From NCBI GenBank assembly GCA_001899635.1, contig MKVQ01000036.1, forward strand, positions 62,001 to 126,000: a DNA stretch of 64,000 nucleotides, written 5' to 3'. This document shows positions 9,182-17,961 of the stretch, in pieces. Origin of the DNA: Myxococcales bacterium 68-20 (lineage in GTDB: Bacteria; Myxococcota_A; Polyangia; Polyangiales; Polyangiaceae). How positions within the stretch are numbered: the first letter of the stretch is position 1; the number at the start of each line of letters is the position of its first letter. Under the pieces are notes generated by a model. That model ran no database searches. It was not told the origin of the DNA and saw nothing but the letters and a program-made list of their open reading frames with translations. Both the position numbers and the translations under genes were made by a program.

Positions 9182-10159
9182 TTGCTCGGCGCGACCGCAT
9201 GCGGTGCCGCGGAGGGCGCGGCGCGCGCACGACCGGAGACGAAAGGCGGGAACGCTCGCCTCGCCACCGCGACATCGACGGGAGAAGGAAAAGGCCTCAC
9301 CCGAAGGGCCGCCCTCCGCTACGACATCCGCGGTCGTCCCTTCCCGATGCCGACGGTCTCGGGGACGATCGGAGGAAAGCCGGTGTTGATGCTCGTCGAC
9401 ACGGGCGCCAACTCTCACGTCGTCGCCGGCTGGCTCGCCCGCAAGCTCTCGCTCCCGATGCGGAAGCTCGGAGACCTCGGGAGCGATCACGTCGGCAAGT
9501 CGATCTCCACCTACCGGATCGACGAGCTCGAGATGACGATCGACGGCTGGGGCCCTCTCTCGACGACGACCGTGCTCGCGACGGAAGTGCCCGACGCGTT
9601 CGAGAGGCTCGGCATCGGCGCGTTCATCTCGCCGCAGCGCCTCGACGAGGAGGGTGATGCGGTCGTCGTCGATCTCGCGAAGGGCGAGCTCCGCTCCGCG
9701 TGGTGGGACGAGGCCCACGACGAGCTCTCTGCTACCGGAACGCCGCTCGTGCACCCGGACCAGGCTCGCGCGTGCGAAGAGAACGACGGTCCGGTGAAGG
9801 CCCTCGCGTTCGTGGTGCCGGCGACGCTCGACTCGCACCCGGTGCAGCTCCTCGTCGACACCGGCGCACCGTACTCCGACGTCTTCACCACGTCGGCCGC
9901 AGGCCAGAAGCTCGCGAGTCGGAGCACACCGAACAAGGAAGCGGTGTACACGGTGGCGGGAAAGATCTCCGCGCGCAAGCTGAAGGGCGTCCGCGTCACC
10001 AGCGGCGCGTTCACGCTCACGGCCGACGTCGATCTGATCCAGGGCGCTGCCGACACCTCGTGCCCCCGCGACGGCGTGCTGGCGATGGACGTCCTGCGCT
10101 CGTGCACGCTCCTCTTCGGTCGCTCGCAGGCCTACGGACGCTGCCTGCCCCCGAAGTGA
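9182..10159 (+). CDS. Retropepsin-like aspartic protease domain lipoprotein
   Basis: Two copies of the aspartic protease signature are present, LMLVDTGANSH (nt ~9388-9420) and LLVDTGAPYSD (nt ~9850-9880). The protein is therefore a two-lobe retropepsin-like hydrolase, probably active outside the cytoplasm. The first normal start in frame is TTG 9182, but the frame stays open upstream to a TAG at 9137-9139. The codons at 9146-9181 spell a signal peptide (IIRPLHALLAIALLGATAC) ending in a lipobox-like ATAC. Translation may therefore begin at ATC 9146 or 9149, behind CGGAG at 9132, or the base at 9148 may be an error. The substrate is unknown. The gene converges with the marR gene, 26 bases away. 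Confidence 0.75.
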   Translation: MLGATACGAAEGAARARPETKGGNARLATATSTGEGKGLTRRAALRYDIRGRPFPMPTVSGTIGGKPVLMLVDTGANSHVVAGWLARKLSLPMRKLGDLGSDHVGKSISTYRIDELEMTIDGWGPLSTTTVLATEVPDAFERLGIGAFISPQRLDEEGDAVVVDLAKGELRSAWWDEAHDELSATGTPLVHPDQARACEENDGPVKALAFVVPATLDSHPVQLLVDTGAPYSDVFTTSAAGQKLASRSTPNKEAVYTVAGKISARKLKGVRVTSGAFTLTADVDLIQGAADTSCPRDGVLAMDVLRSCTLLFGRSQAYGRCLPPK

Positions 10160-10185
10160 GGGGCGAGCGCGGTGCCGCCCGCAAC

Positions 10186-10686
10186 TCAGCGATCCGCGCG
10201 CGCGAGCTCCTCAGCGACGGCCGCGAGCACGGAACGCGCAGCGTCGATCGACTCGGGCGGCATCCGGCCGAGCGCACGGCGCACCGCGGCCTCGACGGTG
10301 CCCGCCTGCGTGGCGTCGATCGTCTCGCCCGGCGGCAGCAGGACGAACTTCGATCGCCGCGCGTCCCCCGGATCCTTGTCGCGGCGGACGAACCCTCGAT
10401 CGACGAGGCGGCGGAGAACGCCCGTGAGCGTGCTCGGATGCACATGCACGAGCTCCGCGAGGCGGCCCGCGGCGATCTCGGGATAGCGACCGATGAGGCG
10501 GATGATGGTCCGCTGCATGCCCGTGACGCCGAGCTCGACCTCCATCCGCTTCGAGCGTCGCTGGAGGCCGTGATCGACGGCCCAGAGAAGGCGGAGGAAG
10601 TCGAGGGCGACGCCGAGCTGGCCCGACTCGCGTGCCGACGTCGCCTGCGCGCCGCGGGCTCGCGCCCGTTTCTCTGCCGCGGTCAC
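10186..10686 (-). CDS. MarR family transcriptional regulator
   Basis: The 166-residue product has a winged helix-turn-helix: GRYPEIAAGRLAELVHVHPS and TLTGVLRRLVDRGFVRR, followed by the wing residues DPGDARRSKFVLL. This is the typical MarR/SlyA order. The GTG start at 10684-10686 overlaps the TGA of the upstream radical SAM gene (10683-10685) as GTGA, indicating translational coupling. The regulator therefore probably responds to, or controls, the pathway of that enzyme. An in-frame upstream start would lie inside the radical SAM gene and is unlikely. Confidence 0.87.
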   Translation of the reverse strand: MTAAEKRARARGAQATSARESGQLGVALDFLRLLWAVDHGLQRRSKRMEVELGVTGMQRTIIRLIGRYPEIAAGRLAELVHVHPSTLTGVLRRLVDRGFVRRDKDPGDARRSKFVLLPPGETIDATQAGTVEAAVRRALGRMPPESIDAARSVLAAVAEELARADR

Positions 10687-12527
10687 TGGCCCACCACGAC
10701 CGGCAGGCGGACGCGCTTCGAGGGAAGGGTCACCGTCCCGAGCTCCGGAGAGAGAGGCAGCGCCTGGTTCTTCGCATAGACCGGATGACGCCCGCGGGTG
10801 CGGTTCCACTCGGCGACGCTGGCCGTCGCCTTCATTTTCTCGATGACCTGGCGCCAGCCGATGCCCGTGTTGTAGGCGCAGAAGCTGATCTCACCCATCT
10901 GCGTGCCGTAGGGGATGATGCACATCTCGGTGCGACGGAAGTCGTAGTTGTAGAGGTCCTGGAACCACATCCCGGCGACGAAGAGGACGCGCCACTCGAA
11001 CTCGCCGGCGTCGCTCTCGTGCTCGCCGATCTTCTTCCCGCGCGCGCCGGTCTGACTGAGGAACTGCTTCAGAAGCGTGGGGAAGGTCACCGGCGACGCG
11101 TCGGCGTCGAAGTTCTTCAGGAGCGCGATCGCGAGCTCGGCGAGGGTGAGCGTGCGGCCTCGAGCAGCGTCGGTGATGTCCTGGAGGTCCGAGAGCAGTG
11201 CCTCGAGATCGAGGAACTGGGTGAGCGGGACCGCCTGCTTCGTCTTCTTGTTCACGAAGAGGACGGTGCCGACTCCGCAGTTCGGGTGACAGCCGCACTT
11301 CATCGAGCCCCAGTCGGCGCGCTCGCCGAGCAGGTGGTCGGTGAGGTCGCTGAACGGGCCCATCGCCGACAGCGGGAACCAGTCGCGGAGCGGCTCGGTC
11401 ACGCCGGTCTGCGCTTTGATGTCGTGCGCGAGGTGACTGAGGGTGTAGCGCTGGCGAGCGCGCTGCTCGTCGGAGATGTCCTCGTCGCGACCGGTGAAGC
11501 TCACCGGCTGGAAGCTCACGACGGTGACCTTGTCGGCGTTCTCGATCGCGAAGTCGACGATGCGACCAACCTCGTGATCGTTCACGCCGTTGACGACCGT
11601 GACGACGAGGATGACGTCGATGCCGGCGGCATGCAGGTTCTCGATCGCGCGCACCTTCACGTCGAAGAGGTTCCCCACCTTGCGATGAGAGTTGACCTCG
11701 TTGCCGACGCCGTCGAACTGGAGGTACGCCATGCGGAGGCCGGCGGCCTTCGCCTCGCGCGCGAAGTCGGGCTCCTGCGCGAAGCGGATGCCGTTCGTCG
11801 CGCACTGCACGGCGAAGAACCCCTTCTCTCGCGCGTAGCGGATGGCGCGGAGGAAGTGCGGACTCAGCGTGGGCTCTCCGCCGGAGAACTGGATGCTCAT
11901 CTGACGGCGCGGCTGCACTGTGAGCGCGTCGTCGAGGATCTTCGCGATGTCGTCCCACTCGAGCTCGTGGACGAAACCGACCTGGTTCGCGTCCATGAAG
12001 CACGGGTCGCACATCATGTTGCAGCGGTTGGTGAGGTCGACGGTGAGGACGCTGCCCCGCCCGTACTTGATGCTGGAGCTGCCGTGCTCGCGGAGCTTCG
12101 TCAGCGGGGCGAGGAAATCGCGGCCTGGATACAGCCTCTCGATCCGCCGGAGGAACTCGGCATCGATCGCCATCACGTCCTCGAAGACCCCGTGCGTCGG
12201 GCACTCCTTCTTCATCAGGATCGTCGGCCGGCCGTCACGCACCTCTTCCACGATGTGCGCGCGGATCTCGCCGGGCCGCCCGTCGATGAGCGTTCGGAGA
12301 TCGGTCTTCCCGGAGAGGACGTCGGAGCGGACCTCCTTCACACAGCGCGGGCAGAGCGAGTCGGTCTCACGGGGGAATCCGAGCTGGGGGAAGGAGCGCT
12401 CGCGGCGCTTCGGGAGTGGAGCCGGAGCCCAGGACGGCTGGGGCGCCGGACGCTCGATCGCACGGTTCAGTCGCCGGATGACCGGCCACAGATGACGAGC
12501 CGTCGTCGAGAGAGCGCGCTGGAGCAC
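10683..12527 (-). CDS. Tes/MJ0619-like radical SAM enzyme
   Basis: About 614 residues from GTG 12527; TTG 12545 is an alternative start. It has an N-terminal zinc-ribbon-like part (LCPRCVKE, later KKECPTHGVF) and the radical SAM cluster motif CNMMCDPC (Cx3Cx2C), then FSGGEPTLSP. Further auxiliary-cluster cysteines follow in KCGCHPNCGVGTVLF and in CIIPYGTQMGEISFCAYNTG. This series matches the archaeal tetraether lipid synthase (Tes) and related MJ0619 proteins, which join lipid tails through sp3 carbons. The bacterial role here, perhaps membrane-spanning lipid formation, is inference. It sits 53 bases after the phosphate transporter gene and is coupled to marR. Confidence 0.85.
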   Translation of the reverse strand: MLQRALSTTARHLWPVIRRLNRAIERPAPQPSWAPAPLPKRRERSFPQLGFPRETDSLCPRCVKEVRSDVLSGKTDLRTLIDGRPGEIRAHIVEEVRDGRPTILMKKECPTHGVFEDVMAIDAEFLRRIERLYPGRDFLAPLTKLREHGSSSIKYGRGSVLTVDLTNRCNMMCDPCFMDANQVGFVHELEWDDIAKILDDALTVQPRRQMSIQFSGGEPTLSPHFLRAIRYAREKGFFAVQCATNGIRFAQEPDFAREAKAAGLRMAYLQFDGVGNEVNSHRKVGNLFDVKVRAIENLHAAGIDVILVVTVVNGVNDHEVGRIVDFAIENADKVTVVSFQPVSFTGRDEDISDEQRARQRYTLSHLAHDIKAQTGVTEPLRDWFPLSAMGPFSDLTDHLLGERADWGSMKCGCHPNCGVGTVLFVNKKTKQAVPLTQFLDLEALLSDLQDITDAARGRTLTLAELAIALLKNFDADASPVTFPTLLKQFLSQTGARGKKIGEHESDAGEFEWRVLFVAGMWFQDLYNYDFRRTEMCIIPYGTQMGEISFCAYNTGIGWRQVIEKMKATASVAEWNRTRGRHPVYAKNQALPLSPELGTVTLPSKRVRLPVVVGQ

Positions 12528-12580
12528 GGTCGGGACATTAGCCAAACCGCGTGGTCGCCACCAGGGGGCTCCGGGGCGGG

Positions 12581-13588
12581 TCAGACAGGGATGCCCAGCG
12601 CCCGCATCAGGACGAACGCGAGCGCGCCGATGGCCGCCGCGCCCGGAACCGTGAGCACCCACGACCAGACGATGCGCTGAGCGACCCCCCACCTCACCGC
12701 CGACAGCTTGCGGACGGAGCCCACGCCGACGATGGCGCCGGTGATCGTGTGCGTCGTCGAGACGGGGATCCCGAGCGCCGTCGCCGTGAAGAGCGTGGCG
12801 GCTCCGGCCGACTCGGCGGCGAAACCGCCGACCGGCGCGAGCTTCGTGATCTTCATGCCCATCGTCTTCACGATCCGCCAGCCTCCGCTGAGGGTGCCGA
12901 GCCCCATCGCGGCGTGGCAGGCGAGGACGACCCAGAGCGGGATGGGTTGAGGTTCTCCCTTCGGCGCCGCGACGACCACCTGGTTCGCGAGCAGCGCGGC
13001 GACGATGATGCCCATCGTCTTCTGGGCGTCGTTGCCGCCGTGCCCGAGCGAGTAGAGCGCCGCCGAGACGAGCTGTCCGCGCCGAAAGATCCAGTCGACC
13101 GTGCGCGGCGAGCGCTGGCCGAAGAGCGCCATCGTCAGCTTCATGATCGCGAAGCCGAGGACGAGGCCAATCAACGGCGAGAGCAGGATGAACAGCGCCG
13201 TCTTCCCGAAGAACGGGAGGTCGAGCGCTCCTGCTCCGGCCTTCACGAGCGCGGCACCGGCGAGCCCCCCGAGGAGCGCATGCGAGGACGACGTCGGCAG
13301 CCCCCACCACCACGTCAGGAGGTCCCAGATCACGGCGCCGACGAGGCCGGCCGTGACGAGCCCGAGCGTGACCACAGCGGGGTCGATCCCCTTCGCGATG
13401 TTGCCGGCGACATGTGTACTGAAGACGAGGAACGCCACGAAGTTGAAGGTCGCGGCCCAGATGACCGCGACGTTCGGGGAGAGGACGCGCGTGGAGACGA
13501 CGGTTGCGATGCTGTTGGCGGCGTCATGGAAGCCGTTGATGAAGTCGAAGACGAGCGCCAGGACGATGACGAGAACGAGCGCGGTCAT
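12581..13588 (-). CDS. pit: Inorganic phosphate transporter, Pit family
   Basis: A 335-residue integral membrane protein with the two Pit signature repeats, FDFINGFHDAANSIATVVSTRVL near the N-terminus and YSLGHGGNDAQKTMGIIVAAL in the second half. These carry the duplicated GxNDA-type phosphate/cation-binding motifs of the PHO4 fold. It imports metal-phosphate by proton symport across the inner membrane. The start codon lies one base after the stop of the DUF47 gene, the usual partner of Pit transporters. Confidence 0.94.
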   Translation of the reverse strand: MTALVLVIVLALVFDFINGFHDAANSIATVVSTRVLSPNVAVIWAATFNFVAFLVFSTHVAGNIAKGIDPAVVTLGLVTAGLVGAVIWDLLTWWWGLPTSSSHALLGGLAGAALVKAGAGALDLPFFGKTALFILLSPLIGLVLGFAIMKLTMALFGQRSPRTVDWIFRRGQLVSAALYSLGHGGNDAQKTMGIIVAALLANQVVVAAPKGEPQPIPLWVVLACHAAMGLGTLSGGWRIVKTMGMKITKLAPVGGFAAESAGAATLFTATALGIPVSTTHTITGAIVGVGSVRKLSAVRWGVAQRIVWSWVLTVPGAAAIGALAFVLMRALGIPV

Positions 13589-13589
13589 G

Positions 13590-14267
13590 TCACGCGTACT
13601 CGAGGACCACGCCTTCGACGACGTTGGCGACGTCCTCGCAGCTGTCCATTGCCGACTCGAGGCTCTCGAAGATGTCGCGCCACTTCATGACCAAGAGCGG
13701 CTCGTTCCCCCTCCTGAAGAGCTCGGCGGTCGCCTTGCGGTGCACGGTGTCGGCAGCGTTCTCGAGCCGATTCACCTCCACGCACAGCTCGAGGATCGCC
13801 GGCGCCTGCTTCATGTCGTGGAGTAGTCCGGTCGCCTTCCCGATCGCCTCGCAGGCACGAACAAGAAGCTCGGCGAGCTCGCTCGCCTCCTTGGGAGCGG
13901 TCCGCACCTCGAACAGAGCCAACCGATCGGCGGCCTCCTCGATGAAGTCGAGGACGTCATCCATGCACGTGATGAGATCGTGGATGTCGGTGCGGTCGAG
14001 CGGCGTGATCCAGTTCTCACGCAGGCGCTTGATGGTGTCGTGGGTGATCCGGTCGCCCTCGCTCTCCACCTCCTTGATCCGCGACGCGGTCGAGATCGCC
14101 ATCTCATCGGCGGGGCCGGCACCGTCCTCGCTCACGTAGGGCGCGCCGGGGATCGCCGCGAGGCGCTTGATGAGGTCGAGGAGCATCTTCGCCGCGTCGA
14201 CGCTACGGTCGGCGTGGCTCGAGAACGCGCTGAAGAACGCCGCATCCTTCCGGCTCGAACCGAACAT
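13590..14267 (-). CDS. DUF47 (PhoU-like) Pit accessory protein
   Basis: This 225-residue, all-helical PhoU-like protein belongs to the DUF47/TIGR00153 family. Typical segments are FFSAFSSHADRSVDAAKML, SRIKEVESEGDRITHDTIKRL and TPLDRTDIHDLITCMDDVLD, the last with clustered acidic residues that bind metal in the fold. I place the start at ATG 14267, after a GAGAGGCAGG ribosome site; the frame is open to 14318. Family members are encoded next to Pit transporters and modulate their activity. Here the stop is one base before the pit start. It is the first gene of the leftward cluster. Confidence 0.92.
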   Translation of the reverse strand: MFGSSRKDAAFFSAFSSHADRSVDAAKMLLDLIKRLAAIPGAPYVSEDGAGPADEMAISTASRIKEVESEGDRITHDTIKRLRENWITPLDRTDIHDLITCMDDVLDFIEEAADRLALFEVRTAPKEASELAELLVRACEAIGKATGLLHDMKQAPAILELCVEVNRLENAADTVHRKATAELFRRGNEPLLVMKWRDIFESLESAMDSCEDVANVVEGVVLEYA

Positions 14268-14368
14268 GAGCCTGCCTCTCGAACCATTGGCGCCTTCGCC
14301 GGGGGCCGGCTGATGCAAGAGGTGGACGCACCTGGACGCATGCCTGGAGGAGCTGCGATAGTGGCGCC

Positions 14369-14626
14369 GTGCAGGGGAAAAACCTCGTCATCGGTCTCCT
14401 CGGCGCGCTGGTCGCCGCGCTCGGGTTCGTGTTTTGGCTGGGCGCCACCGGCGGCGGGCGGGCGTCCGACAGCGGCCTCGCGCAGTCGTCCGTGGGTCGC
14501 GCTCCGCCGGAGCCACGACCAACCTCCACAGCAACGACGGCCGCGCCCGACAGCGGTGCGGATCACGACGGGGGCACGGTCAGCGCGACCGTGACGGATA
14601 CGCCGGACGGCGGCAAGGGCCGCTGA
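14369..14626 (+). CDS. Small membrane-anchored hypothetical protein
   Basis: An 85-residue product from GTG 14369. A single hydrophobic helix (LVIGLLGALVAALGFVFWLG) is followed by a Ser/Thr/Pro/Asp-rich, unstructured tail ending in DTPDGGKGR. It is divergent from the DUF47 gene. The N-in membrane anchor and biased but coherent composition suggest a real small envelope protein. No family is recognised. Confidence 0.5.
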   Translation: MQGKNLVIGLLGALVAALGFVFWLGATGGGRASDSGLAQSSVGRAPPEPRPTSTATTAAPDSGADHDGGTVSATVTDTPDGGKGR

Positions 14627-14697
14627 GCTGCGTCGAGCGCGGGCGATCGCAGCCGAGCTCCGCCGCACCCGCATGCACATCACGGGGGCGCGGCTTG

Positions 14698-14736
14698 GCT
14701 GACCTTTCGAGGAAGTGCTGACCTTTCGAGCGAAGT
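14698..14736. repeat. Tandem direct repeat upstream of yjbQ
   Basis: Two adjacent copies of GCTGACCTTTCGAG plus a GAAGT tail (14698-14716 and 14717-14736) lie 37 bases before the yjbQ start. Same-face spacing of about two helical turns would suit an activator or repressor dimer site. This role is inferred from position only. Confidence 0.4.
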
Positions 14737-14772
14737 GATGGGCATGATGTGCGCGAGGACGAGCCGACGCCG

Positions 14773-15186
14773 ATGAAGAGCCACACCGAATACTTCACCT
14801 TCAATACGAAGAAGAAGCGCGAGCTCGTGCACCTCACGCCGAAGCTCGAGGAGGTCCTCGAGCGCGCGAACGTGGCCGAGGGCTTCATGCTCGTCAGCGC
14901 GATGCACATCACCGCCGGCGTCTTCGTGAACGACAACGAGCCCGGCCTCCACGAGGACATCTGGAAGTGGCTCGAGGGGATCGCGCCATTCAAGGACGAC
15001 TACGCGCATCACCGCACCGGCGAGGACAACGGTGACGCGCACCTGAAGTCGCTCCTGATTCATCACGAGGTCATCGTCCCCATCACGAAGGGACGCCTCG
15101 ACCTCGGGACGTGGCAGCAAGTCTTCTACGCCGAGTTCGACGGCCAGCGGAGCAAGCGGCTCATCGTGAAGGTCCTGGGGGAGTGA
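14773..15186 (+). CDS. yjbQ: YjbQ/UPF0047 family protein
   Basis: A 137-residue protein aligned over its whole length with YjbQ. Diagnostic segments are [39 protein letters not shown] and [20 protein letters not shown], containing the conserved His, Asn, Glu and GTWQ positions of the family. Members have weak thiamine-phosphate synthase activity and suppress pyridoxine defects; their main role is unsettled. ATG 14773 fits the family start better than GTG 14749. The following lipoprotein gene starts within 9 bases of the stop. Confidence 0.9.
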   Translation: MKSHTEYFTFNTKKKRELVHLTPKLEEVLERANVAEGFMLVSAMHITAGVFVNDNEPGLHEDIWKWLEGIAPFKDDYAHHRTGEDNGDAHLKSLLIHHEVIVPITKGRLDLGTWQQVFYAEFDGQRSKRLIVKVLGE

Positions 15187-15194
15187 CGGCATCG

Positions 15195-16556
15195 ATGCGT
15201 CGCGCGCTCTTCCCTGCCCTCGTCCTCGCATGCAGCTTCGCGACCGCCTGCGGTCCCGCCGCGGGCCAGCCCCAGGGACCGGATGCGAGAGCTGGTGACG
15301 GAGCCAAGGCGTTCGAACAGGTCGAGGACGAGGTCCTACGCGATCTCGCGGCCGTCGACCGCCGCATCGCGCAGCGCGCGCGTGTGACGCCGCCTCCGGA
15401 AGACCTTCGCCGCGTCGCGATGGCCGCCGTCCTTCGCGAGGATCCCACCGTCGTGGTCGTCGACGGCGCGATCGATCCGTTCTCCTTCGATGCGCGTGCA
15501 CGCGGCCTTGCCAGCGCGAAGCAGAAGATCACCGCCCTCCCCTCCGGTCCGCGCGCGAGCGAACGCGACCTGCTCGCCCGACTCGTCGAGGAGGAGGAGG
15601 TCCGCCTCGAGGAAGAGCGCGCGCTGCCGCGATCGGCGAGCTCCCTCGTCCGCGCGATCGTGGAGACCTGGCAAGCACCGAAGAACCCTCGTGAAGCCGC
15701 CGATGCCGACCGCTGGCTCGCGCGGAGGCTCGCGAGCGTGCGTGAGGCGATGGCTGGGTCGAACGATCCGGCGACGGCCCTCGACGTGGTGCGCGCCCGT
15801 GAGCTCGATGACGCGCTCGACGCGCTCGAGCGCCTCGTATCGGTTCCCGGCTTCACGGGCGCGATGCAGGAGCTCGTCCGCGTGCGCGACGCGCTCGAAG
15901 CCGCGGGGGCGAAGCCCGCGGCGAAGGCGCATTCGGAGTGGACCGTGATCGCGCGCCGGGCACGAGCGCACCTCGGGATCACCGAGTCGCCGGACGACCT
16001 CGCGCGTGCGCTCGCCGCCGCCGAGGCCGACCTCCGAGCCCAGGCGGAGAAGGCGGTCGCCTCGGCCGGCCTCGGCCCGGATGATCTCGCGACGAGCCTC
16101 GAGAAGCACGTCTTCGTATCCGGTCCGTGCCTCGACGCCGTACCGGGCTCACGCGTCCGCTCGATGGCTGCGCCTCTCGAGCGCGAGCCGGCGTGTCATC
16201 TACGCCACCTCGTCTCGCAGATGGAGGACGAGCGGGAGCGCGCGCTTGCCCTGGCCGCGATGCACGACCATGTCGCGATCGCATCGTGGGCGCTCGATGT
16301 CGCGCGGGGCGCGTCCACGATCGACGAGGCCGAAGCCCGGCATCGCCTCTTCGTCCCCGTCCTCCCCGATACCCGCGCGCGCTACGAGCGCATCGCCCTC
16401 GCGCGCCCGGTCGCCGCGATCGGCGCAGGCGAGGCCGTGCGCATCCTCTCGGCGGGTGATCCGAAGACGCGCGCCGGCGCTTGGTCGGCGCTCGGCGACG
16501 TTCCATTCGACGTCGCACGCAGGGAGCTCGGAGCGATCCGCGCCCCCGGACACTGA
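15195..16556 (+). CDS. Alanine/arginine-rich hypothetical lipoprotein
   Basis: 453 residues. An N-terminal lipoprotein signal (RRALFPALVLACSFATAC) has the modified cysteine at residue 19. The rest is charged and mostly helical, with Arg/Glu/Ala-rich segments such as LLARLVEEEEVRLEEERAL, and no catalytic motif I recognise. A GTG at 15183 overlapping the yjbQ stop is in frame, but the ATG fits the signal peptide better. It is probably periplasmic or outer-membrane attached, and cotranscribed with yjbQ. Function unknown. Confidence 0.75.
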   Translation: MRRALFPALVLACSFATACGPAAGQPQGPDARAGDGAKAFEQVEDEVLRDLAAVDRRIAQRARVTPPPEDLRRVAMAAVLREDPTVVVVDGAIDPFSFDARARGLASAKQKITALPSGPRASERDLLARLVEEEEVRLEEERALPRSASSLVRAIVETWQAPKNPREAADADRWLARRLASVREAMAGSNDPATALDVVRARELDDALDALERLVSVPGFTGAMQELVRVRDALEAAGAKPAAKAHSEWTVIARRARAHLGITESPDDLARALAAAEADLRAQAEKAVASAGLGPDDLATSLEKHVFVSGPCLDAVPGSRVRSMAAPLEREPACHLRHLVSQMEDERERALALAAMHDHVAIASWALDVARGASTIDEAEARHRLFVPVLPDTRARYERIALARPVAAIGAGEAVRILSAGDPKTRAGAWSALGDVPFDVARRELGAIRAPGH

Positions 16557-16572
16557 GCTCCCGCGTGGAACA

Positions 16573-16622
16573 CGCCCCGGACGGGGCGAAGGCTCGCGCG
16601 GCACAATACTGCCCGCGCGAGC
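16573..16622. terminator. Two hairpins between convergent genes
   Basis: CGCCCC-GGAC-GGGGCG (16573-16588) is followed by a 10-bp stem GCTCGCGCGG / CCGCGCGAGC (16592-16601 and 16613-16622). They lie between the stop of the lipoprotein gene (16556) and the stop of the leftward leucine dehydrogenase gene (16632). They are probably bidirectional terminators. No clear T-run follows. Confidence 0.55.
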
Positions 16623-16631
16623 GTCTGCAGA

Positions 16632-17708
16632 TCAGCTCTGCGCGGCGGCGGCGCGGACGCCGCTCTTGGAGATCTTCGCGAGCTTCTCTTCGACGAGCTG
16701 GTCCGCGACGCGGTAGGTCGGCGTGCCGGTCTTCTCGCTCCGATCGGAGATCTCGAAGATCGTGTCGAAGATCTTCATCGTCTTGTCGCGCGCCTTCTCC
16801 GCGTCGTAGCCGATGACTTCCTGGGCCACGTTGCAGAGACCGCCGGCGTTGATCGCGTAGTCGGGCGCGTAGAGGATGCCGCGCGCGTGAAGGTCGTCGC
16901 CGTGGCGCGGCTGCGCGAGCTGGTTGTTCGCGGCGCCAGCCACGATGCGCGCCTTGATGCGCGGGATGCTCGTGTCGTTCAGCGCCGAGCCGAGGGCGCA
17001 CGGGGCGATGACGTCACACTCGATCTCGAAGATCTGCTCGAGCGGCACGATCACCGCACCGAACTCGCGCTGCGCGCGCTCGGCCTTGAGCGGGTCGATG
17101 TCGGCGACGGAGATCTTCGCGCCCTGCGCGTGGAGCTCCTTGCAGAGGTGATAGCCGACGTGACCGACGCCCTGGACGGCGACGTGGATGCCGTCGAGCG
17201 AGTCACGCTTCATGCGGTACTTCACGGACGCCTCGATGCCGCGACGAACGCCGAGCGCGGTGAACGGCGACGGGTCACCGGAGCCGCCATGGGCCGGGCC
17301 AACGCCGGTGACGTGCTTCGTCACCGTACGGATGACCTCCATGTCCTCGAGGCTCGTGCCGCTGTCCTCGGCGGTGATGTAGTGACCGCGGAGGTCCTCG
17401 ATGAAGTTTCCGAACGCACGGAACATCGCCACGCGGTCGAAGTGCTGCTTCGGCCGGATGAGGACGCTCTTGCCGCCGCCGTGCGGGAGCCCCGCGAGAG
17501 CAGCCTTGTAGGTCATGCCGCGCGCGAGCCGGAGCGCGTCGATGATGGCGTCCTCGTCCGAGTCGTACGGAAGGAAGCGACATCCGCCGAGCGCCGGGCC
17601 GAGGCGGGAATCGTGGACTGCCACGATCGCCTTCAGGCCGCTCGCCTTGTCGTGCTTGAAGTGAACCTCGCCGAAGTCGTACGCACTGAGATGTCCGAAA
17701 AGATCCAT
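16632..17708 (-). CDS. ldh: Leucine dehydrogenase
   Basis: A 358-residue member of the Glu/Leu/Phe/Val dehydrogenase family. LPHGGGKSVLIRP holds the catalytic/substrate-binding lysine, TAEDSGTSLEDM is the leucine dehydrogenase-type active-site loop, and VAVQGVGHVGYHLCKELH is the NAD-binding Rossmann turn, followed by an Asp (SVADID) favouring NAD over NADP. It oxidatively deaminates branched-chain amino acids. Start ATG 17708 has GAGGA upstream and gives normal family length; the frame is open beyond it but codes for no known extension. It could make the branched-chain 2-oxoacids used for iso-fatty acids in myxobacteria. Confidence 0.93.
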   Translation of the reverse strand: MDLFGHLSAYDFGEVHFKHDKASGLKAIVAVHDSRLGPALGGCRFLPYDSDEDAIIDALRLARGMTYKAALAGLPHGGGKSVLIRPKQHFDRVAMFRAFGNFIEDLRGHYITAEDSGTSLEDMEVIRTVTKHVTGVGPAHGGSGDPSPFTALGVRRGIEASVKYRMKRDSLDGIHVAVQGVGHVGYHLCKELHAQGAKISVADIDPLKAERAQREFGAVIVPLEQIFEIECDVIAPCALGSALNDTSIPRIKARIVAGAANNQLAQPRHGDDLHARGILYAPDYAINAGGLCNVAQEVIGYDAEKARDKTMKIFDTIFEISDRSEKTGTPTYRVADQLVEEKLAKISKSGVRAAAAQS

Positions 17709-17961
17709 CGCGCGATCCTCGTAGCACAGACGAGGCGCCGCCTGGCAAGCCGTGGTTCGTGCACGACCCGTGACGCGGCGTGACATGAACACCTGCGCAT
17801 CCCACGACGCCGAGCACGTCGTATTTCGAGGCGATCGCGATGCGCGCGGCGACGGTCGAGCTCGCTCGCACGACCGGCGCACCTGACCTGAACGGGCACG
17901 TCGACTGCCTCCGGCACGCCGCCATGATGGCCTGCCTTGCTCCACCGGGAGGAGAGGCTCG

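Noticed and set aside
6664-9300. An 878-residue leftward frame opposite the Clp-type unfoldase.
   Set aside because: Low-complexity charged sequence with no motif; the plus strand has two complete AAA+ modules.
10683-10686. Considered a frameshift between marR and the radical SAM gene.
   Set aside because: The GTGA overlap is a normal coupling junction and both proteins are complete.
12528-13313. N-terminal extension of the radical SAM protein (frame open to 13313).
   Set aside because: It would overlap almost the whole second half of the pit gene; the family sequence starts after 12545.
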